From positions 1 to 44,018 of the forward strand of contig QHOZ01000040.1 in NCBI GenBank assembly GCA_003219495.1: a stretch of 44,018 nt of DNA, read 5' to 3'. The number at the start of each line of letters is the position of its first letter. Position 1 is the first letter of the stretch. The notes beneath the pieces are model-generated. The model saw only the letters and a list, made by a program, of their open reading frames with translations. It was not told where the DNA came from and ran no database searches. The DNA is from Verrucomicrobiota bacterium. GTDB taxonomy: Bacteria > Verrucomicrobiota > Verrucomicrobiae > Chthoniobacterales > UBA10450. Positions 26,355 to 35,826 of the stretch are shown here, in pieces. A program made the translations under genes and the position numbers.

Positions 26355-28808
26355 CTATTGCTGTCGCAAAAAATGTTCCAACCGAAGCCGATCAACTTTT
26401 TCGCGCGCTTCGTTTGCTCGCGTTCCGCCGGCGGCGGCGAGTTTTTCATAAATCGCGGCGGCTGATTCCCATTTCGCATCGGCTTCGAGTAACTGGCCGG
26501 CGTTGAAACCGGCTTTGTAAAACCAAAAGAATTCGCGCGTTTTCTCCGTTTGCGCCGGCTCGTCCAGGATTCCGTAGAATGTTGCCAGCGCACCGGTGCG
26601 GTCCCCGCGCTTCTCGAGGCAAAGTCCTTTCTTGAAGAGCGCCTGATTTCGCCAATGCGCGGGCGCCTCTCGATCTGCCGCGAGCTTGTCGTAGGCGTCG
26701 ATCGCGCGTTGATAATTTTGCGAATCCGCCGCCGCCATTTCCAGGTAGATATCGCCTTTGCCGCACAAGGCTTCGCGTTTTTCGCCGGGCCGGGCAGGCG
26801 CTGCGTTCAAAACCTCTTCATACAACGCGAGCGCGTCCGGAGCTTTGTTGAGCTTGCGCTCGATCACCGCCTGCTCGTTGCGCGCAAAAAATTTCAGCTC
26901 GCCATTGAATTGGACTACCCGATCGAACAAGACCAATGCGCGATCGAGCGACTGCGCGGCCATGCTCGCCATTGCTGCTTCGCCGGCGAAAAACAAAGCG
27001 CGTTCGGTGAAAGGACCGTTCGGATTTTGCTCAGCCAGTAATTCGAATTGCGTTTCCGCGTTCGCGAAATCTTGCGCGCGGAAATACATTTCGCCGAGTT
27101 TCATTCGAACCGACGCAATCAGCGATGACGCTTCGTGCTGCTGGATAAATTTCTTCGCAAGCTCGATCACCTTCGCGTCACCGCTCGCGGTCGCGTCTTC
27201 CAACCAAATCATTAAGTAATCGGCGCGTTCCTGGGCGGCATCGCTCGGCTTCAATTCCGCGGCTCGGCTGAGATCTTTACGGGCTTCGTCAATCCGCGGC
27301 GGTGTCGCATGAAACGCCAGCTCGGCGAGCGCAACCCACGCTTCCGCCGAACGTCGCGCATTTGGAAATTCTCGCAGAAAGCTTCGCAACGAATCGGCCG
27401 CACGCGCTTCGCCTTTGCCCGCTTCGGCAAGCGCGGCGTCGAGACGCAGGTTCGCGCCGGAATTTTCATCTTTTGCTTTGGTTACGAATTCATCCGCGGT
27501 GGCGAGAAAGCGCGTCTCGTCGCCTTTTTGTAACCAACTCAGCGCGGCGTTATAAATCCCGATCGAAGCCAGCGGCGAATCGGAGTGCGCAATTTTCTCG
27601 TACTGCGCAACGGCCGCGTCGAAGTGTTTCGCATCATAATCGATCTCCGCCGCCAGTAAATCGATCCGATCACGCACTGCCGCATTGGGTCGAAGGACGC
27701 GCGCTTCCGTGAGAATCGCGATCGCGTCATCAAAGTGGTGCTCTTCCAATTGCAGCTTGGCGAACTCGAGAAACGCGGGTGCAAGCTCGGAAAGTTGGGG
27801 ATGAGTGCGGCGCAAAGCGGCAAACAAATCGATTGCCCGGTCGCGGCGGCCCACTCGCAGATCGAATCGCGCGAGATACCATTGGGCAAACGCGCGCCTC
27901 GGCTGCGCCAGATCGCGCGCCCACCGGTCCAGCTCCGTGCGTGAAGGCTTCTTTTCCGCGCGGTAGAGCTCGTCCAGCTTCGCGAAGATACGCGCAAGAT
28001 CGACATCCGCCGGGTGATGCTCTATAAAATTCTCGAGCGCGTCATCACCCGCTTCCGGAGTGCTTAATTGCAGATGCGCATCCGCCAGCGAAAACAGCGC
28101 GGCGGTCAAAGTATCGTGCGATGCCCCGTCCGATTGTTTGAGCACCGACTCGAAAATCGAAATCGCGCGATCCGGCCGATGCAGAACCAGTTCCAGCCGA
28201 CCGCGCAGGAAATGCCGCTCGTGTTTTTCCGCGGTGGTCACGGGCTGAACTTTTTCGAGCAGACGTCGCGCATTTGCGGCGTCGGATTTATCAAGATAAA
28301 GCTCGGCCGCGCGCAATTGTGCGCCCACGCTCCATTTCGGAACGCGGAACAATGGAGCGAAAACTTGCAGTGCTTCGTCGCGCCGTCCGAGCGCGCGCAA
28401 CATTTCTCCGGCGCCAAACAGCGCGTCATCGTGCAAAGTCGAGCTTTGATCGGAGGCGACTCGTTGATACGCCGCCAACGCTTCAGCTTCCCGATGCAAA
28501 CTCGCCAATAACTGTGCGCGCCAGAAGTTTGCGGTGGAACTTTGTCCCAATCGCGGATCGTTCAGCAGCTTGAATGCATCCGCGGCTTGATTCGCGCCGA
28601 CCAACGCCTCGGCGAGTTTTTCCGCCGCAGCGCGCCAATCTGTTTCCGATAGATTGTCTTTCAGTAAGGCTTGCAGTCGCACCACCGCGATTTCGGGAAC
28701 ACCTTCGTTCAACGGTCGCGTCGCTTCGCTGAGCTGCGCGGCGAAATCCGCGCGCGCAATTTGCACGAGCGCGATCACCGCGGTCAGAGCAATCACGATT
28801 GGCTTCAT
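26355..28808 (-). CDS. Periplasmic TPR-repeat protein
   Basis: 817 residues. [21 protein letters not shown] is a signal peptide, then TPR-like helical repeats fill the rest: [140 protein letters not shown], and so on to [28 protein letters not shown]. It is large and acidic, like the YbgF/BamD-type tol-pal scaffolds and the long TPR proteins common in Verrucomicrobiota and Planctomycetota. No enzymatic domain is seen. Its ATG overlaps the uvrA stop (ATGA at 28805-28808), so it depends on uvrA transcription. Role unknown. Confidence 0.8.
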   Translation of the reverse strand: MKPIVIALTAVIALVQIARADFAAQLSEATRPLNEGVPEIAVVRLQALLKDNLSETDWRAAAEKLAEALVGANQAADAFKLLNDPRLGQSSTANFWRAQLLASLHREAEALAAYQRVASDQSSTLHDDALFGAGEMLRALGRRDEALQVFAPLFRVPKWSVGAQLRAAELYLDKSDAANARRLLEKVQPVTTAEKHERHFLRGRLELVLHRPDRAISIFESVLKQSDGASHDTLTAALFSLADAHLQLSTPEAGDDALENFIEHHPADVDLARIFAKLDELYRAEKKPSRTELDRWARDLAQPRRAFAQWYLARFDLRVGRRDRAIDLFAALRRTHPQLSELAPAFLEFAKLQLEEHHFDDAIAILTEARVLRPNAAVRDRIDLLAAEIDYDAKHFDAAVAQYEKIAHSDSPLASIGIYNAALSWLQKGDETRFLATADEFVTKAKDENSGANLRLDAALAEAGKGEARAADSLRSFLREFPNARRSAEAWVALAELAFHATPPRIDEARKDLSRAAELKPSDAAQERADYLMIWLEDATASGDAKVIELAKKFIQQHEASSLIASVRMKLGEMYFRAQDFANAETQFELLAEQNPNGPFTERALFFAGEAAMASMAAQSLDRALVLFDRVVQFNGELKFFARNEQAVIERKLNKAPDALALYEEVLNAAPARPGEKREALCGKGDIYLEMAAADSQNYQRAIDAYDKLAADREAPAHWRNQALFKKGLCLEKRGDRTGALATFYGILDEPAQTEKTREFFWFYKAGFNAGQLLEADAKWESAAAIYEKLAAAGGTRANEAREKVDRLRLEHFLRQQ

Positions 28809-31653
28809 CGTTTTTCCAAAAGCCCCCGTAAATATTTCCCGGTGTAACTTTGGGCAAGATCGACAATCGTCTCGGGCGGTCCCGCGCCGACGAGCTCGCC
28901 GCCGCCTTCGCCGCCTTCGGGACCGAGATCAATCACCCAATCCGCGCATTTTATCATCTCCAGGTTGTGCTCGATCACGACCAGAGTGTTTCCCGCGTCG
29001 CGCAATTTCATCAGGACCTGAAGTAGTTTGTGAATGTCTGCGAAATGCAATCCCGTCGTCGGTTCGTCGAGAATATAAACCGTGCGCCCGGTCGCTTTCT
29101 TCGCCAGTTCGGTCGCCAGTTTGACGCGCTGCGCTTCACCGCCGGAGAGCGTGGTTCCGGCCTGGCCGAGTTGCAAATAACCCAGGCCGACGTCGAGCAG
29201 CGCGTTCAATTTATCCGAGATGCCGGGCACGTTCCGGAAAAAGCGCGCCGCTTCATCCACCGTGAGATTGAGAACGTCCGCGATATTCTTCCCTTTGTAA
29301 GTGATCTCGAGCGTTTCGCGATTGTAACGCCGGCCATGGCAAACTTCGCACTGCACATAAACATCGGGCAAAAAATGCATCTCGATCTTGATCAGCCCGC
29401 CGCCCTCGCAGTTTTCGCAGCGGCCGCCTTTCACGTTGAAACTGAACCGGCCGGCATCGTAACCGCGCACGCGCGACGTCGGTAGTTGCGCGAACAGTTC
29501 GCGGATCGGACCGAAGGCGCCGGTGTAAGTCACCGGATTCGATCGCGGCGTGCGGCCGATCGCGCTTTGATCGATCACGATCGCCTTGTCGATTTGCTCA
29601 ACGCCGCGCAAACCTTGAAACGCCCCGGGCTTGTCTTTCGAATTGTAAAAGCGGCGGAACAACGCGCGCCGCAAAATATCGTCGACCAACGTTGACTTGC
29701 CGCTTCCGGAAACGCCGGTCACGCACGTGAACAAGCCGAGCGGGATCGCGACCGTGATGTTCTTCAAATTATTTTCGTTCGCGCCTTTAATCACGAGCCA
29801 GCCTTCTTCGTTTTTCGTGACGCGATCTCGCACCGTGCGCGGTTTCGTGCGGTTTTTCGGAACCGGAATCCGCAGTCGTCCCGAAAGATAATCCGCGGTC
29901 AGCGAATTTTTCGCGTTGAGAATCTCCGCCAATTTTCCTTGCGCGATAATTTCGCCGCCGCGCGGTCCGGCGCCCGGGCCAAGATCGACAATGTGATCGG
30001 CGGCGCGGATCGTTTCAGCAGACGCGCGTTATCGCGTTGATGCAGACCGATGCTTGGTTCATCGAGGACATATAGAACACCGGCCAACCCGGAGCCGATT
30101 TGCGTCGCGAGTCGAATGCGTTGCGCTTCGCCCCCGCTCAAGGTGCCGCTCTCGCGATCGAGCGTCAGATAGCCCAGCCCGACTTCGACCAGAAATTGCA
30201 GGCGCGATTGAATTTCACGCACCACGTCCGCGACAACTTTCTTTTGCGCGGCGCTCAGATCGAGATTTTCAATGTAGTTCGCGGCCGCTCCCGTTGTGAG
30301 CTGGCTGAATTGATGAATGTTCAGCTCGCGTTGTTGGCGATCTTTGATCGTGACGGCAAGAATTTCCGGCTTCAAACGCGCGCCGCCGCAAACCTTGCAG
30401 GTCTCGCGTGTCATGAAGGCCCGGATGCGGTTGCGCGTGAATTCGCTTTGCGTCTCTAAATAGAGACGCTGCATTTGCGGAACGAGTCCTTCGAACGGCC
30501 GCTCGGCGATTTTCTTGTCACCGTTGCTACTGAACCGCATCTCGATCGGCTGGCCGGAAGTTCCGAAGTAGAGCGCGTTCTTAAAATTTTCCGGCAGATC
30601 GGCAAACGGCGCATCGGCGTCGACTTTGAAGTGTTTCACGAGCGCGTCCTGCAAATACCGATAGTAAGACTGCATCCGCTTCGTTCCGCGCCGCCAGGGA
30701 ACGATCGCCCCTTCCGCGAGCGATTTCGTCTGGTCCGAGATCATCAACTCCGGATCAACAACCAGCTGCGTCCCGAGGCCGTGACACTCCGGGCATGCGC
30801 CGAGATGACTGTTGAACGAGAAATGTTTCGGCGTCAGCTCGCCGAGCGTGAATCCGGTCTCGGCATTTCCGTAATCGGTCGAGAAGCGCTCCTCGATCCA
30901 CTCTTCCGACTTTGAGCTCGGCTTTTTGTTTTCGCGCAAGATCGACAATTTGTTACCGCCCCACTTCAACGCTGTTTCCACCGAATCGGTCAGGCGAACG
31001 CGAATTCCGTCGCGCACAACCAATCGATCGACCACCGCTTGAATCGTGTGCCGCTCACTTTTTTTGAGGCGAACCGGATCGGGCCGATCAAGCTCGACGA
31101 TTTCGCCGTCAATCCGCGCCCGAACGAAACCTTCGCGTTTCAAGCGCTCGATCACGTCGCGAAATTCGCCCGCCTGATTTTTCACCAACGGGGCCAGCAC
31201 GATAATTTTCGTGTTCGCTTCGTAGGCGAGGATTTGATCGACAATCTGCTGCGGTGTTTGGCGATGGACCGGCTTACCCGTTTTGGGATCGTGCGGTTGA
31301 CCGACCGCGGAGAACAGCACGCGCAAATAATCGTAGATCTCGGTCGTGGTCGCGATGGTCGATCGGGGATTGGCGCCGGCGCTGCGCTGCTCGATTGCGA
31401 TGGCGGGGGAGAGACCTTCGATGAAATCGACATCGGGCTTTTCCATTTGATCGAGGAATTGCCGGGCATAAGCGGACAAGCTCTCGACGTAGCGGCGTTG
31501 GCCCTCCGCGTAGAGGGTATCGAAGGCGAGCGAGGATTTTCCCGAGCCGCTTAGACCGGTAATGACCACCAGCCTCTCCCGCGGCAGTTCCACGTGGAGA
31601 TTCTTCAAATTGTGCTGGCGCGCACCACTGATCTTAATAACTTGCGCAGGCAT
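28805..31653 (-). pseudogene. uvrA: UvrA excinuclease subunit, frame broken by a deletion of about 61 bp in the first ATPase domain
   Basis: UvrA is the damage-sensing ATPase of nucleotide excision repair. The first part (31653 to about 30011) has Walker [12 protein letters not shown], zinc-finger cysteines (CPECHGLG, CKVCGGAR), signature [13 protein letters not shown] and Walker [23 protein letters not shown]. The second part, in another frame, resumes at [15 protein letters not shown] and carries the second Walker [12 protein letters not shown], the [16 protein letters not shown] zinc module, [13 protein letters not shown] and [10 protein letters not shown]. The piece between, about 21 residues including the conserved VVEHD switch His, is gone. 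A deletion of about 61 bases at 30010/30011 explains the gap and the frame (1 modulo 3). As written no functional UvrA is made. Real loss would make the strain UV-sensitive; an artefact is equally possible. It is first in an operon with the TPR protein. Confidence 0.92.
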
Positions 31654-31697
31654 CAGGACGACAAATCTCGAACCTATCAGTCAAGCACAGCCCCAAG

Positions 31698-31713
31698 TTT
31701 TCTCCAGAGAAAA
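31698..31713. promoter_or_regulatory. Palindrome between uvrA and the phosphate module
   Basis: TTTTCTC-CA-GAGAAAA is a perfect inverted repeat with 7-base arms, ending 9 bases before the ATG at 31723 and about 45 bases upstream of the uvrA start. It could be an operator for either divergent gene. It does not match the E. coli LexA (CTGT-N8-ACAG) or Pho box consensus. Confidence 0.4.
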
Positions 31714-31722
31714 TCCGTTTTT

Positions 31723-31983
31723 ATGAGCGACGCGAAAAACACCATCAGCCACGAAGAATTGGTCGAGCTGCAGAAAAAATTCAGCGAGATCAAACATTCG
31801 ATCAATAATGCGCTGGCCGTGATGATGGCGCTTTCGGAGATGTCGCAACGCCGCCCCGATTACGCCGAAAAATTGGCGACCACGGTTTTGACTAAGGCGC
31901 CCCAAATCGTTTCCAATTTGCAGGAGTTCACTTCGTTGCTGAACGAGAAGGCCGGCGTCAAACCCGCGGCCGAAGCGAGCTAG
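31723..31983 (+). CDS. Small protein resembling a stand-alone histidine-kinase dimerisation helix pair
   Basis: 86 residues from the ATG at 31723; the frame is open from 31594 but that part overlaps the divergent uvrA start. The core is [60 protein letters not shown]: two long helices with an [12 protein letters not shown] segment. This resembles the H-box of sensor kinases (HxxxNxLxxI), with no ATPase domain following. It could be a phosphotransfer (HPt/DHp-like) protein or an inhibitor of PhoR. It is the first gene of the Pho cluster, 28 bases ahead of phoB. The similarity is by pattern only; I have no named family. Confidence 0.6.
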   Translation: MSDAKNTISHEELVELQKKFSEIKHSINNALAVMMALSEMSQRRPDYAEKLATTVLTKAPQIVSNLQEFTSLLNEKAGVKPAAEAS

Positions 31984-32011
31984 CTGCGAATTCGAACGCC
32001 CATTCACGCGC

Positions 32012-32704
32012 ATGGACGCGGTGTCGAGCAAACGCATCCTCATCGTCGAAGATGAGAAGGACGTTGTCGATCTTCTGACTTTGAATCTGCGCAAAGCTGG
32101 CGGTTTCGCGATCTCCACCGCGAGTGACGGCGCGAACGGTTTGGCCAAAGCCCGAGCCGAGAAGCCGGACTTCATCATTCTCGATCTGATGTTGCCCAAA
32201 ATGCCGGGGCTCGAAGTTTGCAAACTTCTCAAGAGCGATTCGGCGACGCGCCAGATCCCAGTTTTAATGCTGACCGCGCGCGCGGAAGAGGTCGACCGCA
32301 TTGTCGGTTTGGAATTCGGAGCCGACGATTACGTGACAAAGCCGTTTAGTCCACGCGAAGTCATTTTGCGGATCAAAGCGATTCTCCGGCGCGGCGCGGA
32401 GGAAACGGAAGCGCGCTTGTCCGCGGGGCCGATCACGATTGATCCCGCGCGCCACGAAGTTTTGGTTAACGGCAAAGCGATCGAGCTCACCAGCCTCGAG
32501 TTCAAACTGCTACGCACGCTCATGCAACGCCGCGGCCGCGTCCAGGAACGCGATCGATTACTAAACGAAGTCTGGGGTTACGAAAGCGTGATCGATACCC
32601 GCACCGTGGATACGCACGTGCGCCGGTTGCGGGAAAAACTCGGCAAGGCGGGAGATATTGTCGAAACCGTGCGCGGATTTGGCTATCGTGTCCGCGAAAA
32701 ATGA
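32012..32704 (+). CDS. phoB: PhoB-type OmpR-family response regulator
   Basis: 230 residues. The receiver domain spans about 8-122: ILIVEDEKD (acidic pocket), FIILDLMLPKMPG (phospho-acceptor Asp), VLMLTAR (switch Thr) and DDYVTKPFSP (conserved Lys). The winged-helix domain (about 135-228) has ITIDPARHEVLVNGKAIELTSLEFKLLRTLMQRRGRVQERDRLLNEVWG and TVDTHVRRLREKLG...VRGFGYRV. PhoB binds Pho boxes and activates phosphate uptake when phosphorylated by PhoR. The linked phoR, pst, phoU and ppk genes support the name over other OmpR-family regulators. phoR starts within its last codons (ATGA overlap). Two codons in the first helix hold a minus-strand GATCGACA copy. Confidence 0.92.
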   Translation: MDAVSSKRILIVEDEKDVVDLLTLNLRKAGGFAISTASDGANGLAKARAEKPDFIILDLMLPKMPGLEVCKLLKSDSATRQIPVLMLTARAEEVDRIVGLEFGADDYVTKPFSPREVILRIKAILRRGAEETEARLSAGPITIDPARHEVLVNGKAIELTSLEFKLLRTLMQRRGRVQERDRLLNEVWGYESVIDTRTVDTHVRRLREKLGKAGDIVETVRGFGYRVREK

Positions 32705-33957
32705 CGTGGCTCCTTTTGTTCGGTGCGATTGCTGGATCGACAATCGCATTTGTTTATTTCGTCCGGCGCAAATGGATTGCTCCCTGGCGGGAAATGGAAT
32801 CGCTGGTCGCGAAAGTCGGCCGCGGCGAACAACCTCGCACGTTTTTGATCGGCGGCAGCAAAGACGCGCGGCGAGTGAGCGTCGCGCTTGAAGAAATTCT
32901 CACCCGGCAACGCGAGCTGGATCGACAAATCGGGGAGCGCGCCACCGGCCAGAAAGCAATTCTCTCCGCGATGCAGGACGGATTGCTCGTCGTCGATGCG
33001 CAGAGCCGTATGGCGTTGATGAATCCCGCGTTCTGCGAGCTGTTTGGCGTCCGCGAAGATTCGTTAGGCTCGCCACTTCTCGAAACGGTGCGGGATCCGG
33101 CGGTACGGCGAATTGTGAATGAGACGCTGACCGAGCGAAGGGCCGGTCAGGGCGAGTTCGTGATTGGCCAGCGCGAATTTGAGATGAGCTCGGTGCCGAT
33201 GGGCGTTGATAACGGCGCAATCAGCGGCGCGGTAGTTTTGTTTCACGACATTACCGACCTGAAACGTGCGGACGAAATCCGGCGCGATTTTGTCGCGAAC
33301 GTTTCGCACGAGCTGCGCACACCGTTGTCGATCTTGCGCGGCTACATCGAGACAATGCTCGACGATCCGAAAATGCCGCGGAGCGAGACGTCGCGCATTT
33401 TGGAAGTGATGGACCAACATTCGAAGCGGCTCGGGCTGCTCGCGAACGACCTGCTCACGCTCGCGCAGCTCGAATCCGGAAAATCCACGCTCGATCTGAG
33501 CGAAATCGATCTCCTCCGCTTCTTTGGCGATCTCGTCCGCGATTGGGACAAAAAGTTTGCCGCGAAAAATCTGCGAGCGGTCGTGGAGGTGGCGGACGAT
33601 TGCCCGGGCATTCGCGCGGATGAAGCGCGTCTGCGCGAGGTGTTCGATAACCTACTCGACAATGCGGTGAAATATTCGAACGAGAGCGGCGAGATCCGAT
33701 TGATCGCGCGTCGCCGCAATAACGAGATCGCCTTGAGCGTGAGCGATCAGGGAATCGGGATCGCGCCGGACGATTTGCCCCGGATTTTTGAGCGGTTCTA
33801 TCGGGCAGACAAAGCGCGCAGCCGCGAGATGGGCGGCACCGGACTCGGGTTGTCGATCGTGAAACACATCGCGCAGCTTCATGGCGGAAGCGCGGAAGCG
33901 GAGAGCCAGCCGGGCGAGGGGGCGACGATCTCTCTGATTTTACCCGCGACCAGCTGA
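32701..33957 (+). CDS. phoR: PhoR-type sensor histidine kinase
   Basis: 418 residues. One N-terminal membrane segment (LLLFGAIAGSTIAFVYF), no large periplasmic domain, as in PhoR. It is followed by a HAMP-like/linker region, then a PAS domain (about 80-190: AILSAMQDGLLVVDAQSRMALMNPAFCELFG). The kinase core has the H-box DFVANVSHELRTPLSILRGY, the N-box LREVFDNLLDNAVKYS, the G1 box VSDQGIGIAPDDLPRIFERFYR and G2 GGTGLGLSIVKHIAQLHGG. It autophosphorylates on the His of SHELRTP and passes phosphate to PhoB; the phosphate signal comes through PstSCAB and PhoU. It overlaps phoB by four bases. Intact. Four GATCGACA copies lie in it, two of them within the H-box and G2 codons. Confidence 0.93.
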   Translation: MTWLLLFGAIAGSTIAFVYFVRRKWIAPWREMESLVAKVGRGEQPRTFLIGGSKDARRVSVALEEILTRQRELDRQIGERATGQKAILSAMQDGLLVVDAQSRMALMNPAFCELFGVREDSLGSPLLETVRDPAVRRIVNETLTERRAGQGEFVIGQREFEMSSVPMGVDNGAISGAVVLFHDITDLKRADEIRRDFVANVSHELRTPLSILRGYIETMLDDPKMPRSETSRILEVMDQHSKRLGLLANDLLTLAQLESGKSTLDLSEIDLLRFFGDLVRDWDKKFAAKNLRAVVEVADDCPGIRADEARLREVFDNLLDNAVKYSNESGEIRLIARRRNNEIALSVSDQGIGIAPDDLPRIFERFYRADKARSREMGGTGLGLSIVKHIAQLHGGSAEAESQPGEGATISLILPATS

Positions 33958-34043
33958 GCGCAGACCGGGCCGCGAAGTTATTTTATTTTCAAGATTGCGT
34001 TCCTAATCATCAACGGTTCAATGCTCCTCGGGCGCTAAAAGAT

Positions 34044-34682
34044 ATGTTCTCAATTGGCAAATTGCTCGGCAAAGACGACAAGTTTTACGATCTGCTCGAA
34101 GCGAGCGCTAAACAGGCCGACACGAGTGTGCATCATTTGGTCGATCTGCTCGCGAAGATCGACAATAAAAACTCGGCCCCTGATTTGGCCGCGTTCGCCC
34201 AGAGCCGGCGTGACGACAAACGGATCACGCAACAACTCACTGAAGAATTAACGAAGACATTCATCACGCCGCTCGAGCGCGAAGACATCCAGGAGCTTGC
34301 GGCTTCGCTCTATAAAATTCCCAAGACCGTCGAGAAGATTGGCGAGCGGATGTTGATTTCTCCGCAAGATTTGCCGAAGCCGACGTTCGCGCGTCAGGTC
34401 GAGCTGCTCGATCGTGCGGCGGAAACGGTGCTCGCGATGGTGAAGCAGTTGCGCAAAGGAATGAATGTCCGCACCGCGCGCGAGATGAACGCGAAATTGC
34501 AAACGATCGAGGGCGACGCGGACGAGCTCGAGCTCGAATTGCTGCGCGATCTTTACCAGGGCAATTACGATCCCAAGCACATCATCTTTTTGCGCGACCT
34601 TTACGAATTGCTTGAAAAGGTGATCGACCGTTGCCGCGATGCGGGCAACGTCGTCCTTCAGGTTGTCTTGAAGAACACCTAA
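34044..34682 (+). CDS. DUF47 / PhoU-like protein paired with the Pit transporter
   Basis: 212 residues of the TIGR00153/COG1392 family. These PhoU-fold helical proteins are almost always next to pit genes and are thought to regulate low-affinity phosphate uptake. FSIGKLLGKDDKFYDLLEASAKQADTSVHHLVDLLAKID, TQQLTEELTKTFITPLEREDIQELAASLYKIPKTVEKIGERMLI and FLRDLYELLEKVIDRCRDAGNVVLQVVLKN are the standard helices, with TPLEREDI and the ExxxDxCxDAGN-like metal-binding end. It is intact and ends 25 bases before pit. The 86 bases upstream, after phoR, show no clear Pho box. Confidence 0.93.
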   Translation: MFSIGKLLGKDDKFYDLLEASAKQADTSVHHLVDLLAKIDNKNSAPDLAAFAQSRRDDKRITQQLTEELTKTFITPLEREDIQELAASLYKIPKTVEKIGERMLISPQDLPKPTFARQVELLDRAAETVLAMVKQLRKGMNVRTAREMNAKLQTIEGDADELELELLRDLYQGNYDPKHIIFLRDLYELLEKVIDRCRDAGNVVLQVVLKNT

Positions 34683-34707
34683 ACGTCGCGCGCGATTCAA
34701 GATCGAC

Positions 34708-35742
34708 ATGACGCTATTCCTCATCGTCGTCCTCGCGGCGGTCATCTTTGAATACAGCAACGGTTTTCACGACGCGGCCAACGCGATTGCGACCGTCGTT
34801 TCGACCAAAGTTCTCACGCCGCGGCAGGCGATCATGATGGCGGCGTTTTTTAATCTAACCGGCGCGCTTCTCGGCGGCGCGGTCGCGTCAACCGTGGGCA
34901 AAGGGTTGGTCGATACTCAGGTGGTGACGATGGGGACGGTTTTGAGCGCGGTCTCGGCTGCGTTCATCTGGAACATGCTGACCTGGTGGTTGGGTTTACC
35001 ATCGAGCTCGAGTCATGCGCTGATCGGCGGTCTTTGCGGTGCGGCCGTTGCGACCGCGAAAGGAAATTGGAGCGTGATCAAATGGCACGAAGGACTTTGG
35101 CCGAAAGTTGTTGTGCCGATGATCACTTCGCCGATCGCCGGATTTTTTCTCGGCGCGCTCGTGATGTTTTTTCTTTTTGTCGTTCTTCACAAGTTGACGC
35201 CGCATTTCATCCATCAACTTTTCGGGAAGGGGCAAATACTGAGCGCCGCATGGATGGCGCACAGTCACGGCACGAACGACGCGCAAAAAACAATGGGCAT
35301 TATCACGCTCGCGCTTTTCACCGGGACACAAGCGCATCAGTTCGATCATCTCCCGCCGTGGCTGCAGTTTTTGCACACGCCGGCCTTTATCCTTCCGCTA
35401 TGGGTGAAAATTCTCTGCGCGATCACGATGTGTGTAGGCACCGCGGCCGGTGGGTGGCGAATTATTCGCACGCTCGGTCATCGGGTTGTGAAATTGCAAC
35501 CGGTCAACGGTTTCGCGGCCGAAACCAGTGCGGCGTTGATCATTCAGATCGCGAGCGCCTACGGAATTCCGCTTTCGACGACGCATGTTATCTCAACCTC
35601 GATCATGGGCGTTGGCGCGGTGAAGCATTTCAGCGGAATGCGCTGGACCCTGGTGGAGCGGATCGTTTGGGCGTGGATTTTTACGCTGCCGGTGACGGGC
35701 CTGATCGGCTATCTCTTCGAGCGCATCGGCACCGGGTTCTGA
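34708..35742 (+). CDS. pit: PiT-family inorganic phosphate permease
   Basis: 344 residues, about ten membrane segments, inner membrane, proton-coupled uptake of metal phosphate. The two inverted family repeats are visible. The first is FEYSNGFHDAANAIATVVSTKVLTPRQA (GxNDxAN-like, here GFHDAANA). The second is MAHSHGTNDAQKTMGIITLALFTG. WWLGLPSSSSHALIGGLCGAA and ASAYGIPLSTTHVISTSIMGVGA are the paired P(S/T)S(S/T)H signatures. The start codon is part of the word gatcgacATG, so the octamer overlaps the translation start, and no Shine-Dalgarno sequence is seen. With the DUF47 gene it forms the low-affinity arm of this phosphate module. Confidence 0.95.
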   Translation: MTLFLIVVLAAVIFEYSNGFHDAANAIATVVSTKVLTPRQAIMMAAFFNLTGALLGGAVASTVGKGLVDTQVVTMGTVLSAVSAAFIWNMLTWWLGLPSSSSHALIGGLCGAAVATAKGNWSVIKWHEGLWPKVVVPMITSPIAGFFLGALVMFFLFVVLHKLTPHFIHQLFGKGQILSAAWMAHSHGTNDAQKTMGIITLALFTGTQAHQFDHLPPWLQFLHTPAFILPLWVKILCAITMCVGTAAGGWRIIRTLGHRVVKLQPVNGFAAETSAALIIQIASAYGIPLSTTHVISTSIMGVGAVKHFSGMRWTLVERIVWAWIFTLPVTGLIGYLFERIGTGF

Positions 35743-35826
35743 TTTTGCCGCTGCTGTCGCTGGACGTCACAGAATCGTAACATTTCCGGCGTTGCCGGAA
35801 GCGAGCGTGTTTCGCATCGTCAAAAT

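Noticed and set aside
26550..27219. Long plus-strand open frames opposite the TPR protein
   Set aside because: They are antisense to a clear TPR gene, arginine- and serine-rich, and show no family features; they are shadows of GC-biased coding.
28805..31653. Translational bypassing or programmed frameshifting in uvrA
   Set aside because: Bypassing would remove extra sequence, but here conserved residues are missing from the DNA itself; shifting frames cannot restore them.
34020..34043. Pho box ahead of the DUF47-pit genes
   Set aside because: No tandem CTGTCAT-like repeats were found there or upstream of pstC; the CTGTCAT near 22310 belongs to a hairpin between the pilins.
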